Assembly: GCF_002797975.1 (NCBI RefSeq) | Contig: NZ_PGET01000001.1 | Location: forward strand, 2,170,001 to 2,234,000 | Origin: [Clostridium] celerecrescens 18A | GTDB taxonomy: Bacteria; Bacillota; Clostridia; Lachnospirales; Lachnospiraceae | Length of the DNA: 64,000 nt | Direction of reading: 5' to 3' | Shown: positions 52,810-61,368 of the stretch, piece after piece | Layout of the letters: every line of letters begins with the position of its first letter | Numbering within the stretch: the first letter of the stretch is position 1 | The notes under the pieces: generated by a model | Seen by the model: the letters and a program-made list of their open reading frames with translations, nothing else | Told to the model about the DNA's origin: nothing | Database searches by the model: none | Position numbers and translations under genes: made by a program

Positions 52810-54138
52810 CTAAGAGGGCCTAATGAATAAACGAGGAATATGGACACGAGTCAAAAAAGTTTTGGTTTCGGTATTTGCATCATAAATCACAAATCCGCCC
52901 ATATTTTCGGCAATCTCCCGCACGATATCCAGTCCAAATCCATGGCTATATTTGTCTGATTTAGTTGTTATAAACTTTCCGTTTTGTACAATAGTCTGGC
53001 CATCATATGAATTGATTACTTCCAGAGTAACCCATTGCTGCTCGCTCACACTGTCAATTTCAATGAAACGTTCCGGCACGGGGAGCTTTTCGCAAGCTTC
53101 CACAGCATTGTTTGCGATATTGGAAAAAATGCGAATCGCATCTAAGAGAGTCAGCCCTGTATTCCTTGGAACAAAAACATGAAAGGAGAAGCGAATTTCT
53201 TTTTCCTCACATATATTGGCCAAGTCATGGAGTATCGCATCTAGAGTAACGTTATCAGAATACTTTTTATGAATCTTAACCTTCTTTTGCATATCATCGT
53301 AGATCTCGTTAAGAAGCTGAAGGGCTTTCTCGTTGTCATATGCCCGAATCAATGATTCAAGCGAGCTCATCATGAATTTATAGTCGTGCCTGAACGCCCG
53401 GAAACTTTGCGTATATTTCTGATATGATTTATAATGCTGCAGTTGCCGGTCGTATTGATCCTCCAGTTCTTTTGCTCTCCACTGATATTCCAAAAGCTCG
53501 GTACTCCGTATGGATTGATGGATTGCGTAGATAAGCATAAAAAGAGTCAATGTACAGGCTCCCAATGCGATTCCCATGTACCAGTCGACGTTCGGGGATA
53601 AATAACGCCCCGCATTAATAACAACTAAATTGATTACAGCCGCCAGCTCATACACAATAATCAGCTTAAGCTGACTGTCGTTATTCAGAAATTGCTTAAG
53701 CTTGTCATCTGGTAGGATCGCTCTGCGAAGTACACCGAGGAACAGAAGTGAAGCAGGAAGCGCAAAAAGAGTAACGATATAATAAGCATTGGCATTGTAT
53801 AAAAAATCACACCCTCTGTAGAAGAATGCGCTGATTACAGCAAAGATTCCACGAAAGCAATATGCTGTTATAGTACAGGTGCAGCCACCATAAACTGCCT
53901 GTCTCCATTTCATTCCGACTGAAAAACGAAGTCCTACAATCATGATTGCCATGACCGCAGGGAAATTGAGAAAAAGCAGATCCAAGGTATTTAAACACAC
54001 ATAGGATGCAACTACAAGAATCAATGTCAACAAAATTTGTGGGATCCTAAGTCCCTTTACAGGAAAAAGAGATTGGTAGTAAATGATAAACACCAAATAA
54101 TACAGCAAAACCATTGCCATGGCAAAAAAATAAATCAT
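52810..54138 (-). CDS. AgrC/ComD-like GHKL sensor histidine kinase
   Basis: A 442-residue kinase. The first 210 residues carry about six transmembrane helices, followed by a coiled segment (ELLEYQWRAKELEDQYDRQL), the H-box FRAFRHDYKFMMSSL and a GHKL ATPase with NNAVEACEKL, NSYDGQTI and SHGFGLDIVREIAE. This is the architecture of peptide-sensing kinases. The ATG overlaps the stop of the LytTR regulator by four bases (ATGA). The cognate peptide could be one of the small products encoded downstream. Confidence 0.9.
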   Translation of the reverse strand: MIYFFAMAMVLLYYLVFIIYYQSLFPVKGLRIPQILLTLILVVASYVCLNTLDLLFLNFPAVMAIMIVGLRFSVGMKWRQAVYGGCTCTITAYCFRGIFAVISAFFYRGCDFLYNANAYYIVTLFALPASLLFLGVLRRAILPDDKLKQFLNNDSQLKLIIVYELAAVINLVVINAGRYLSPNVDWYMGIALGACTLTLFMLIYAIHQSIRSTELLEYQWRAKELEDQYDRQLQHYKSYQKYTQSFRAFRHDYKFMMSSLESLIRAYDNEKALQLLNEIYDDMQKKVKIHKKYSDNVTLDAILHDLANICEEKEIRFSFHVFVPRNTGLTLLDAIRIFSNIANNAVEACEKLPVPERFIEIDSVSEQQWVTLEVINSYDGQTIVQNGKFITTKSDKYSHGFGLDIVREIAENMGGFVIYDANTETKTFLTRVHIPRLFIRPS

Positions 54139-54902
54139 TTTTCTCCCTCCTTCTCTTTAACATTTCGTGAACCATAAATATGAAAGCGCGCAATATAATC
54201 CGAAAAAGTCCTTTTAAAGTTTTGCATATAAGTCACGCCCACCGGGACATCCTCACCGGTTCTTAAAAGTAGGCTCTGATGCCGAAACATGGCGATATAG
54301 GGTAAGTGAACAAGGAAAGACCGGTGTGACCGCACAAAGTCTTTTCTACGAAGCCTTTCTTCCAATTGCTCCATCGAGCCATAGAATTTTGCTGTTTTTC
54401 CATCACAGTAATGCACAGTAACAAGTCTTTGCCAAATTTCAAAATAAGATATTTGACGTATCGGAATCACGCCGGTCTCGCCATCAAATTCAAAAGTAAA
54501 CAGTTCTTCCTCCCTCATAGAAGCTAATTTTACAGCTTTAAGAAAAACAAGTTCAAATTTGTCAATATTGGTATCATCTTTAATGAGATACTGCACTGCA
54601 TTTACATCAAATGCATCATAAACATAATCTTCGCTGCTGGTTAAAAATACGATCTGGGCTTCACAACCTCTGTCCCGAAGCTTGAGAGCTGTTTCCATTC
54701 CATCTGTTTTGTCCATCAGAATATCCATGTAGATAATATCGATCTGTTCAGGTGTATCGGCATAGCGAAATAGCAAAGACTCTCCACTGTCAAAACAGGA
54801 AATCACAATCTCAATTTTATTTTTTTTAGCAATCTGAGAAATAAACTCCGCATATTTCTTATTGGAATGCGGATTATCGTCACACAGCGCAATCTTTAGC
54901 AT
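54135..54902 (-). CDS. LytTR-family response regulator (AgrA-like)
   Basis: A 255-residue regulator. The receiver domain is MLKIALCDDNPHSNK to about residue 125, with the phosphoacceptor in IIYMDILMDKTDG. The LytTR DNA-binding domain is at the C terminus (FVRSHRSFLVHLPYIAMFRH). It forms an operon with the GHKL kinase. The start at 54902 has GGAGG 13 bases upstream, which is long; the open frame to 54944 includes the ribosome site and is less likely. Targets are unknown. Confidence 0.9.
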   Translation of the reverse strand: MLKIALCDDNPHSNKKYAEFISQIAKKNKIEIVISCFDSGESLLFRYADTPEQIDIIYMDILMDKTDGMETALKLRDRGCEAQIVFLTSSEDYVYDAFDVNAVQYLIKDDTNIDKFELVFLKAVKLASMREEELFTFEFDGETGVIPIRQISYFEIWQRLVTVHYCDGKTAKFYGSMEQLEERLRRKDFVRSHRSFLVHLPYIAMFRHQSLLLRTGEDVPVGVTYMQNFKRTFSDYIARFHIYGSRNVKEKEGEK

Positions 54903-55255
54903 ATGTTTACCAACGCCTCCTTCTATGACATAATTTCTTACCAAAAAAAGGAGTTCTGGATAAATAAGTGATTACACTTAAATATGCCAAAACCCACTCG
55001 TACCTATATTCAACCCGGCTTCCAATTATCAATATCAAAAAATGAATAGTATATTTCATGATATAATGGGAACCAGTATTTGTCCTTTATAATGTACGCA
55101 ATTGACACTTTTATGTACCGAATTAAAATATCGCCTCTATAGTATTTATTATTAGGCTCAATTGCAATCCGAGCATCCCGTTTTGTAATTGATAATGTCA
55201 AAAAATATGAAAGGGGTGTTACATAACTGTTAAAATTTCATTCATTCTTCAAACT

Positions 55256-55477
55256 ATGATTGATACATCGAAATTGAAGAGTGAACAATTACCTAAATTA
55301 ATTGCTCAGGTAAAGGAACACTATAAATTAAAACTCGGTGTAGATGTAGATGATAAAACCGCGACTAAATACGCAGTAAATGCCACTAAAAACCATTCTG
55401 ATAAAACTAATGATTATTCTTCCTGCCTGCCCTTGAATTATACGGTAAAGAATAGCCGAAAATTTATCAATAGTTGA
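55256..55477 (+). CDS. Doubtful small hypothetical protein
   Basis: A 73-residue frame, MIDTSKLKSEQLPKLIAQVK followed by EHYKLKLGVDVDDKTATKYAV. The N-terminal 50 residues have plausible amphipathic helices, while the C terminus looks random, as after a frameshift. There is no ribosome site at the ATG. It may be a remnant of a small plasmid- or phage-type protein. Confidence 0.25.
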   Translation: MIDTSKLKSEQLPKLIAQVKEHYKLKLGVDVDDKTATKYAVNATKNHSDKTNDYSSCLPLNYTVKNSRKFINS

Positions 55478-55770
55478 AGTATCTTCGAAATAATACATAG
55501 ACAACGTTTTCATTGAATGATAAAATAATGACAAATTAACGTATTTTGCGAGTTACATACAGCAGCACAAAAAAAGTGAAATTTTAGGAAATAGGAGAGA
55601 TATCTTATATTTGAGCCAGTTTATTTACTACAATGATATTGATCAATACTTGAAACAATATTAACTGAAAATATTAAACGTACGTTTTAGATATTTCTCT
55701 GACATTTTTAAGTTCTTTTACAAATTATCATCCGATCCGGCACATCCCATGGATAAAATGTTAAAAAATA

Positions 55771-55812
55771 GGGTTGTTACCAAGCTAACGCAAGTTAGTT
55801 AGTAACATGCCC
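55771..55812 (-). terminator. Orphan terminator hairpin
   Basis: GTTACTAACTAAC and GTTAGCTTGGTAAC pair around TTGC, extended by GGGC/CCC, with TATTTTTT after it on the minus strand. No intact minus-strand gene ends here. Confidence 0.55.
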
Positions 55813-56045
55813 TTTGAATCTACTTCTTAATACTTCCATGGCCGACTGGACACACTTTTTAAAGTTCAAATAAGTGTTAATCAAAATAGGTGAAGGTGCT
55901 TTATGAATATTATTACAACAAATTCCTATTTAAACGTACTAAAAAACTAATTATTTTAAGTAATGGCGGGCCCGGAATGCCGGATACCCGCAGCAATTTG
56001 TTATTGAAAGTATCCTGTACTTGTAATATTTTAACAGTATGTATA

Positions 56046-56138
56046 ATATAATAAAAAAAGGCAATCGCCACAGGGTGGTTGGCTATTTAGAAAAGCAAAA
56101 CCTTCCCAACCGGCCAAAGTACAGGGAAGGTTTTTGTA
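56046..56138 (+). ncRNA. Candidate antitoxin RNA of a type I toxin-antitoxin pair
   Basis: A TATAAT (doubled as TATAATATAAT near 56042-56052) precedes a short transcribed stretch. This starts with a GGCAATCGCC hairpin region (56060-56083) and ends in the shared terminator at 56101-56138. It converges on the 28-codon toxin gene. The arrangement matches Fst/TxpA-like systems where the antisense RNA overlaps the toxin 3' end. RNA ends are inferred. Confidence 0.5.
56099..56138. terminator. Bidirectional terminator of the toxin-antitoxin pair
   Basis: AAAACCTTCCC and GGGAAGGTTTTT arms around a 16-base loop, usable from both strands, between the toxin stop and the convergent RNA. Confidence 0.8.
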
Positions 56139-56139
56139 T

Positions 56140-56226
56140 TTAGCGACACATCTTTAAGACGAATGTCAGCAGTGCCAGAAAGAACGTGCCAAAAGACATT
56201 AAGTCTCTAAAGTCAAAATACTTCAT
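56140..56226 (-). CDS. Hol_Tox-like type I toxin, small hydrophobic peptide
   Basis: A 28-residue peptide: short polar start MKYFDFRD, a single hydrophobic helix LMSFGTFFLALLTFVLK and a basic end KMCR. This pattern (..LMxSFGTFxxALLTFV) is that of the putative holin-like toxins paired with antisense RNAs in Firmicutes. GGAGGTG lies seven bases before the ATG. It should insert in the membrane when its antitoxin RNA is lost. A 5' leader element is repeated, inverted, at the head of the convergent RNA. Confidence 0.8.
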   Translation of the reverse strand: MKYFDFRDLMSFGTFFLALLTFVLKMCR

Positions 56227-56256
56227 GAGCAACACCTCCATTCTATGTAGAATCGA

Positions 56257-56282
56257 GGCCTACCATCCTATATGCGATTGCC
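56257..56282 (-). repeat. Inverted repeat unit in the toxin leader
   Basis: On the minus strand this reads GGCAATCGCATATAGGATGG then TAGGCC, resembling the plus-strand GGCAATCGCCACAGGGTGGT then TGGC at 56060-56083. The two RNAs therefore carry related leader sequences. Confidence 0.6.
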
Positions 56283-56365
56283 AGCAGTTTGTACCTGCCA
56301 GTATAATTATATGTTCCAACATAAGCATATACTATTAATAATATCTTAAAAATTCCTTTGGTACC

Positions 56366-56563
56366 CTATTCTACCAATCCTGGCCACTGCAGCACCCCGT
56401 CCTGATCCGGCGTAAGCGTCACCGGCTCCACAATCATTTTGCTCTCGCTATCCAGGCAGTAAACCTTTCCGGATTCAGCGATCAAAGTGCCTTTGTGCAT
56501 AACACCATCTGTATTGAGGTAATACCAGCCACCCTTATACTGATACCACTTATCTGTGATCAT
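56366..56563 (-). pseudogene. C-terminal fragment of a cell-wall-binding phage lysin
   Basis: A 65-codon frame: DKWYQYKGGWYYLNTDGVM is a choline/cell-wall-binding repeat, followed by HKGTLIAESGKVYCLDSESK. Such repeats form the C terminus of phage endolysins. No catalytic domain precedes it, and there is no ribosome site at the first ATG, so this is a decayed prophage lysis gene. Confidence 0.6.
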
Positions 56564-56740
56564 GATTCCTGCACCATTAAACCAGTACTACAAATTCTTT
56601 TCTATATCATGGTACCAATTATTCCGGATACATTCTCCGGTATCTCCCAATCCAGCCTATATTGACCGCGTTTGCCAGAAGGCCGGTTGTCAGCTTTCCT
56701 TTTCCACCATCGTATAACCAAAACAACATTTTAAACATGC

Positions 56741-57055
56741 TTATACTTCCTCTAAATTGCTCAGAAGCAATGTACCCAAGCTTTCTTTCATGGCTGCATT
56801 ATCTATCTTAATCTCTGCGTTCTCCACCTCCAGGGCGGCTACTCTCTCTGTTAAATCAGGAGTGCGGAATGCTGCGTTCATTACATCTGCTTTAATGGCT
56901 GTTATTCCGTTCTCTGCCGTGCCGATTACTTAATCTGATTGTTTTGTAAGCCGCTCAGCATAAACCAGATCTGACCGCTTCCAGTCAGCTTCTACGGATA
57001 ACCCGATCTGTGTAATACTCAAATTGGCTTGTGCTTTCTCAATGATATATAGATA
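56741..57055 (-). pseudogene. Decayed prophage protein with in-frame stop
   Basis: The minus strand reads IEKAQANLSITQIGLSVEAD then WKRSDLVYAERLTKQSD, a TAA, and then VIGTAENGITAIKADVMNAA followed by TERVAALEVENAEIKIDNAA. The second half is a coiled coil seen in small phage tail/lysis-module proteins. The internal TAA (near 56931) and missing start mark it as broken. Confidence 0.5.
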
Positions 57056-57061
57056 TTAAAA

Positions 57062-57082
57062 AGAGACGGATTGGCCGCCTCT
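57062..57082 (-). terminator. Terminator after the 141-residue hypothetical gene
   Basis: AGAGGCGG and CCGTCTCT with a 5-base loop and TTTTTAAT following on the minus strand, just past the stop at 57094. Confidence 0.75.
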
Positions 57083-57093
57083 GAAATCATATA

Positions 57094-57519
57094 TTAATTA
57101 TAATCTTTTCTAATAAACACCTCAACTCTGCTAGCGTTAATAACTTCATCAGATAGTCTCGACCGTCTTAAACAACCATAAAATTCATCTCTTCCTTTTG
57201 TATTAGCTAAAAACATTGAATTATTAATGGCATTTATACACGATTGATTCATTACGTTGCATGAAGTGATTGCTGAATTTATAATTCCGCTTACAGCATA
57301 AATTGTATCATCGACACACCGCCTAAAAATAGCCATATCATTTTCAGCTACATCAGGATAACTAAAACCAATGACTATACTATATTCTACATACCTGGTA
57401 CTAATACAGGGATACTCAAATTCTACACATTCCTCAAAATAACAGGATTTTCTTTTGCATTTAGTTATATACGTCTCTACGGTTTCATATACATGTATCT
57501 TTGTTTCAAAGTATGCCAT
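57094..57519 (-). CDS. Hypothetical protein, probable prophage gene
   Basis: A 141-residue soluble protein (MAYFETKIHVYETVETYITK...) with many cysteines in the first third (CKRKSCYFEECVEFEYPC) and a conserved-looking Asn/Ile helix (IINSAITSCNVMNQSCINAI). AAAGGGAG four bases before the ATG at 57519 and a terminator after the stop support it as a real gene. It lies between prophage remnants and an IS fragment. The family is not recognised. Confidence 0.6.
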   Translation of the reverse strand: MAYFETKIHVYETVETYITKCKRKSCYFEECVEFEYPCISTRYVEYSIVIGFSYPDVAENDMAIFRRCVDDTIYAVSGIINSAITSCNVMNQSCINAINNSMFLANTKGRDEFYGCLRRSRLSDEVINASRVEVFIRKDYN

Positions 57520-57747
57520 GTTACTCCCTTTATACAACCTTTTAATATAACATATACAAATACATAGGAAACGTGAGTTTTTTCGAGGAAAACACACCCA
57601 TCACAGCATAACCATGACAGGTGTTTCAAAAAAAGGAGGCTCTGTATGAACAATTAACTTTGAATAAATATGTCGTAAGTGTATACCATCATACCAATAT
57701 GATATAAAGCATCGACCTGTCCCGTGATAATCTTTGATATTTTTTTA

Positions 57748-58222
57748 TTAAATGATTAAGTATCCTAAAGCATATGCAGGACGCTCATTGTTAAAATACT
57801 GAACATATTTGTCTAAAAATACAGGAAAATTTACTTTGTCTGCTTTGGTATAATCGCAGCGTATTTCAGCTTTTATCCAGCCATTTATTGATTCATGGAT
57901 TATCTGTTGGAGTTCCCACTTGCGACATTGATAATAAGGAGTTTTATCCCCTTCACGTGTTGAGAAATGATGTGAAATAATTTTATTACTGTATGTATCC
58001 AATATATAAGTCCATTCATATAAGATATTATTCTGCCTTATCCTGGTCATATATGATGCAACTAATTCTAAAGGTTTCCCTGCATTCCAATCCCCAGCTA
58101 CAACATTTGTGAAAATGGTATTTTCCTTACCTTTATTCCCTTTTTTATAATGTTTAGATTTTATTTCACTTAGCAGGTGGTTTTTTTGTTCCCCAAAGTA
58201 CCGTTTTTCGGATCACGAAAAA
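57748..58222 (-). pseudogene. IS3-family transposase OrfB remnant
   Basis: An open frame without start reads KRYFGEQKNHLLSEIKSKHY, FTNVVAGDWNAGKPLELVAS, YEWTYILDTYSNKIISHHFS and ends VQYFNNERPAYALGYLII. The strand order and the final YfNNeRP..aLGy motif match the rve integrase domain of IS3-type transposases. The DDE pattern is incomplete, a TGA interrupts the upstream part, and no inverted terminal repeats are evident, so the element is dead. Confidence 0.65.
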
Positions 58223-58256
58223 TTCCACAATGGAAAACAGGCCCTTGGCCTAACAA

Positions 58257-58303
58257 TAAAAAAGCCGTAAACCCTTTATTTAAAGGCGTTTAACGGCTTT
58301 TTA
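58257..58303 (-). terminator. Terminator of ssrA
   Basis: AAAAAGCCGTTAAACGCCTTT pairs with AAAGGGTTTACGGCTTTTT on the minus strand, followed by TTTTTTATT, just past the tmRNA 3' end. Confidence 0.85.
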
Positions 58304-58310
58304 CATTGAG

Positions 58311-58650
58311 TGGAGCAGACGGGAGTTGAACCCGTGTCCAAAAACCAATTCCCTGTTCTTCTACTATCATAGTTAGTTTATTGACATTCCCTCCACCGCC
58401 CGGGAACTAACACCCTGACAGCTTCAGTAGCTTCATAATACGACCGCATGCTCAAAGCTTTGCATACGTCGTTTCTCACATAGTCGATGCCGGGATCTTA
58501 AAGTGTGAGTGCCTTAAGGCCGACAAGCTGCATTAAGCAGCTAATGCTAATTCGTTATTGTTAGCGTTTATATTTAGGTTTGCCATTTAACGCATCGCAT
58601 GCGGATAGCTTCACCAGCTGCATAGCCCCTGTCGAAACCAGTACTGCCCC
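58311..58650 (-). ncRNA. ssrA: Transfer-messenger RNA (tmRNA)
   Basis: The 5' end GGGGCAGTACTGGTTTCGAC and the 3' end GGGTTCAACTCCCGTCTGCTCC form the tRNA-like acceptor and T arm (7-base-pair acceptor stem GGGGCAG/CTGCTCC). The internal reading frame encodes the proteolysis tag ANLNINANNNELALAA ending in TAA, which is added to stalled proteins for degradation. The terminal CCA is not encoded: CTCCA is followed by CTC. A consensus promoter lies 23 bases upstream of the mature 5' end. Prophage and IS remnants lie on the 3' side, a common phage integration site. Confidence 0.97.
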
Positions 58651-58679
58651 TGACTGGTACTCTTCTGGAGAGCATTCTC

Positions 58680-58708
58680 ATACTAACATGAAAAAAAACA
58701 ATTGTCAA
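58680..58708 (-). promoter_or_regulatory. Promoter of ssrA
   Basis: TTGACA (58708-58703), a 17-base spacer and TAGTAT (58685-58680) on the minus strand. Confidence 0.85.
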
Positions 58709-58834
58709 GACCTGTGCAATTCCTGCTGCTATTACCTTGTGGCAACACTGCCTGAAGATTCACCTTATTCCATTTTTTGGTTTTAGAATAAAAATCTGGT
58801 TTAACCAGCAGGAAAAGCACATGCCTGCTGCAGC

Positions 58835-60169
58835 CTATTTCGCCTGCAAAGCAGCCATTGTAAAGTAATTATACGGCTGATTAAAATGAGGCAGGAAGAA
58901 AATGTCCGTCAGCTTTAACCGGTCAATCGTTACCTGCTCCTGGATCGCAAGAGAGAACATGTGTATTGCCATGGAAATATCATATTCCGAACATAATTGT
59001 GCCCCCAGAACGATGCGGGTCTTCTTATCGTATACGATCCTGATTTTCACCTTGTAATTGTCATGTTCAATAAAGGCCGGTTTTTGAGTATCCTCATAAT
59101 CCACTGCCTCCGCGTCATACCCCAGCTTTTTGGCTTTTGCATAGGTGATTCCTGTAGAAACCATCTTCAGATTCCAGATGCAGATTCCATTGGATCCCTG
59201 AACGCCAATGGATTCCAGGGGTGTTCCGCAGACATTATGAGCTGCCACGATTCCGGAACGCACAGCATTGGTTGCCAGAGCGATGTAGTTTGTCTTTTGG
59301 ATGGAGTTATCAAAAACAGTGGCGCAGTCGCCGATGGCATATACATCCGGCCGGCTGGTCTGCTGCCGTTTGTCAACCAGAAATGCCCCGTTGCAGAACA
59401 GTTCAAGATTCTCCTTGCCTAACTGGTTGTTAGGTTTGAAGCCGATTCCTAGTACTACCATATCGGCATGGTATTCATTTTTGTCAGTGACCACCTTTTC
59501 CACTTTGCCGTTACCTTCAAGCTTAGTCACGATTTCGTTATAAACCAGCTGAATGCCATGGCTTGATAAGTTTTCGGACATGATATCTGAAAATTCCTGA
59601 TCGTAATAACTTGACAGACAGGTGTGCATATTGTCAATCAGGGTAACATTCTTTCCGACACGGCGGAATGCTTCCGCCAGCTCAACGCCGATATATCCGG
59701 CCCCTACAACCACAATATCCTTCAAGGAATTGTTATGCAGCTTGTCAATGACATCCTGTGCATTCTGGAATAACTTTACAAATTGAACGTTGTCCAGCTC
59801 TTTTCCCTCAATATCAGGTGAAATAGGAAGAGAACCGGTTGCAAGAATCAGTTTATCATATTCCTGCTGGTATCTCTGGCCATACTTTCCTTCAGCGAAA
59901 ACAACCTTTTTATCATAATCAATGCGTTCCACTTTGGTTTCCATGTAGACCTTTGCACCCTTTTTCTCGAAGATATCTTTGCTGCAATAAAACAGGCCTT
60001 CAGAGGAATGAATCTGGTCCCCGATCCAAAGAGCCATACCACAGCCCAGAAAACTGATGTTATCATTGGAATCAAATATAATAACTTTACTGTCTTTATA
60101 ATTATCTAAGATTGTATTGATTGCAGCCGTCCCTGCATGGTTTGCTCCAATAACTACAATACGTTCCAT
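58835..60169 (-). CDS. nox: FAD-dependent NADH oxidase (water-forming type)
   Basis: A 444-residue flavoprotein. The FAD-binding motif is [12 protein letters not shown] at the N terminus, the single redox cysteine is [12 protein letters not shown] (near residue 43), the NADH Rossmann motif is [17 protein letters not shown], the second FAD site is [12 protein letters not shown], and a C-terminal dimerisation domain follows. One active cysteine instead of a CxxC pair fits NADH oxidase/NADH peroxidase or CoA-disulfide reductase. It likely protects the anaerobe by reducing oxygen to water. AGGAGG fixes the start at 60169; an extended -10 promoter is upstream. Confidence 0.9.
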   Translation of the reverse strand: MERIVVIGANHAGTAAINTILDNYKDSKVIIFDSNDNISFLGCGMALWIGDQIHSSEGLFYCSKDIFEKKGAKVYMETKVERIDYDKKVVFAEGKYGQRYQQEYDKLILATGSLPISPDIEGKELDNVQFVKLFQNAQDVIDKLHNNSLKDIVVVGAGYIGVELAEAFRRVGKNVTLIDNMHTCLSSYYDQEFSDIMSENLSSHGIQLVYNEIVTKLEGNGKVEKVVTDKNEYHADMVVLGIGFKPNNQLGKENLELFCNGAFLVDKRQQTSRPDVYAIGDCATVFDNSIQKTNYIALATNAVRSGIVAAHNVCGTPLESIGVQGSNGICIWNLKMVSTGITYAKAKKLGYDAEAVDYEDTQKPAFIEHDNYKVKIRIVYDKKTRIVLGAQLCSEYDISMAIHMFSLAIQEQVTIDRLKLTDIFFLPHFNQPYNYFTMAALQAK

Positions 60170-60199
60170 AAATAGCCTCCTTAAGAATTGTTTTTCTTC

Positions 60200-60228
60200 A
60201 TTATAACACATCGTTAAAATAAAAACAA
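60200..60228 (-). promoter_or_regulatory. Promoter of the NADH oxidase gene
   Basis: TTGTTT (60228-60223), a 17-base spacer and TATAAT (60205-60200), with TG just upstream (TGTTATAAT), an extended -10. Confidence 0.8.
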
Positions 60229-60275
60229 TTATTATTATTGAAATCATGAACTTTTTTTAAGCGGCCGTTCATTTA

Positions 60276-61319
60276 CTACAGATCATCCACCAAAGCGCTG
60301 CTCTTTGCATATGCCGTACTTTTCGCTTCAAAAAAATCCGTTTTGATCAGATTGGCATTGCTGTACTGGTTGACCCACAGCATGCTTTCCGGCTCCCTGT
60401 CATGGCCCTCATAAATCCGCTCCCAGCCAAGGCTTGCACAGCGTAAATTTCCCAGATACATAATATAGTCAGTAATCATTTCTTTTGTAAGTCCGGGAAC
60501 TTCATCTCCAATGGCATAGCATCCCCAGGCGATCTCCTGCTCACAGCCTTCCCTGATCATGCTCCGGTAAACTTCTATCCGTTCCCTGGTAAACAGCTCC
60601 GGCTCTTCCTTCTCCAGTTCCAGAATGATATTGCGGAACAGCCATAAATGAGTGTTCTCATCTCTGTTGATGTAACGGATCTCCTGGGAAGAGCCGGTCA
60701 TTTTATGATTCCGCCCAAGATTATAGAAAAACATGAATCCGCTGTAAAAATACACCCCTTCCAGAATAAAATTAGCCACAACCGCCTTCATAAAGGCAAA
60801 TGCGCTCTTATCCTTTTGGAATTCATTATACAGGTCCCCGATAAAGGTATTGCGCGCAAGAAGATGAGGGTCACTCTTCCACTGATAGAGCACCTCATTC
60901 CGGGTCTGAGGCTCGCAGATGGTATCCAGCATATAGCTGTAACTCTGACTGTGCACCGCCTCCTGAAAGGTTTGAATGGAAAGACAAAGATTGATCTCAT
61001 TGGCAGTCACATATTCTCCAAGGGCTGGCAGATTAGCGGTCTGGATGCTGTCCAAAAACACCAGGAAGGATAATATCTTATCATAAGCTCTCCGTTCCTG
61101 TGGACTTAATAAGGGATAATCCTTCCTGTCTCTGCTTAGATTAATTTCTTCAGGAATCCAGAAATTATTCATGGCCTGCCGGTACCAGTCGCTTACCCAG
61201 GTATATTTCATATTGTTAAAATCATTGAGGTTTGTGGTGTTACCGTTGATCATCCGCCGTTTTCTTACCTCAATTTCCCCATCCGGATGAAAAAGGGGTC
61301 TTTTTTTTAATTGGTCCAT
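60276..61319 (-). CDS. nrdB: Class I ribonucleotide reductase small subunit
   Basis: A 347-residue ferritin-like radical subunit. The metal ligands and radical tyrosine are visible: Asp in LVFLDSIQ, Glu and His in QEAVHSQSYSYM with the tyrosine four residues after the histidine, and a second Glu/His set in NFILEGVYFYSGF and NRDENTHLWLF. It generates the radical used by NrdA to reduce ribonucleotides. The start at 61319 has GGAG upstream, 49 bases after nrdA. The C-terminal end ALVDDL docks on NrdA. Confidence 0.92.
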   Translation of the reverse strand: MDQLKKRPLFHPDGEIEVRKRRMINGNTTNLNDFNNMKYTWVSDWYRQAMNNFWIPEEINLSRDRKDYPLLSPQERRAYDKILSFLVFLDSIQTANLPALGEYVTANEINLCLSIQTFQEAVHSQSYSYMLDTICEPQTRNEVLYQWKSDPHLLARNTFIGDLYNEFQKDKSAFAFMKAVVANFILEGVYFYSGFMFFYNLGRNHKMTGSSQEIRYINRDENTHLWLFRNIILELEKEEPELFTRERIEVYRSMIREGCEQEIAWGCYAIGDEVPGLTKEMITDYIMYLGNLRCASLGWERIYEGHDREPESMLWVNQYSNANLIKTDFFEAKSTAYAKSSALVDDL

Positions 61320-61368
61320 ATCGTTTTCTCCGCACTCTCTTGTTTTATTATTATTTCCAACCGTTTTG

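Larger units (their letters stand above)
54945..56045. other. Gene-poor AT-rich region
   Basis: Over 1 kb with no clear gene. It holds one doubtful short frame (55256-55477), an orphan terminator-like hairpin (55771-55812) and a few ribosome-site-like motifs before frames of under 20 codons. It looks like decayed mobile or prophage DNA. Confidence 0.5.

Noticed and set aside
55010..55201. A 63-codon minus-strand frame
   Set aside because: It begins with TTG without a ribosome site and has no recognisable features; probably chance in AT-rich DNA.
58580..58786. A 68-codon plus-strand frame over ssrA
   Set aside because: It is antisense to the tmRNA 5' region and promoter, with no start signals.
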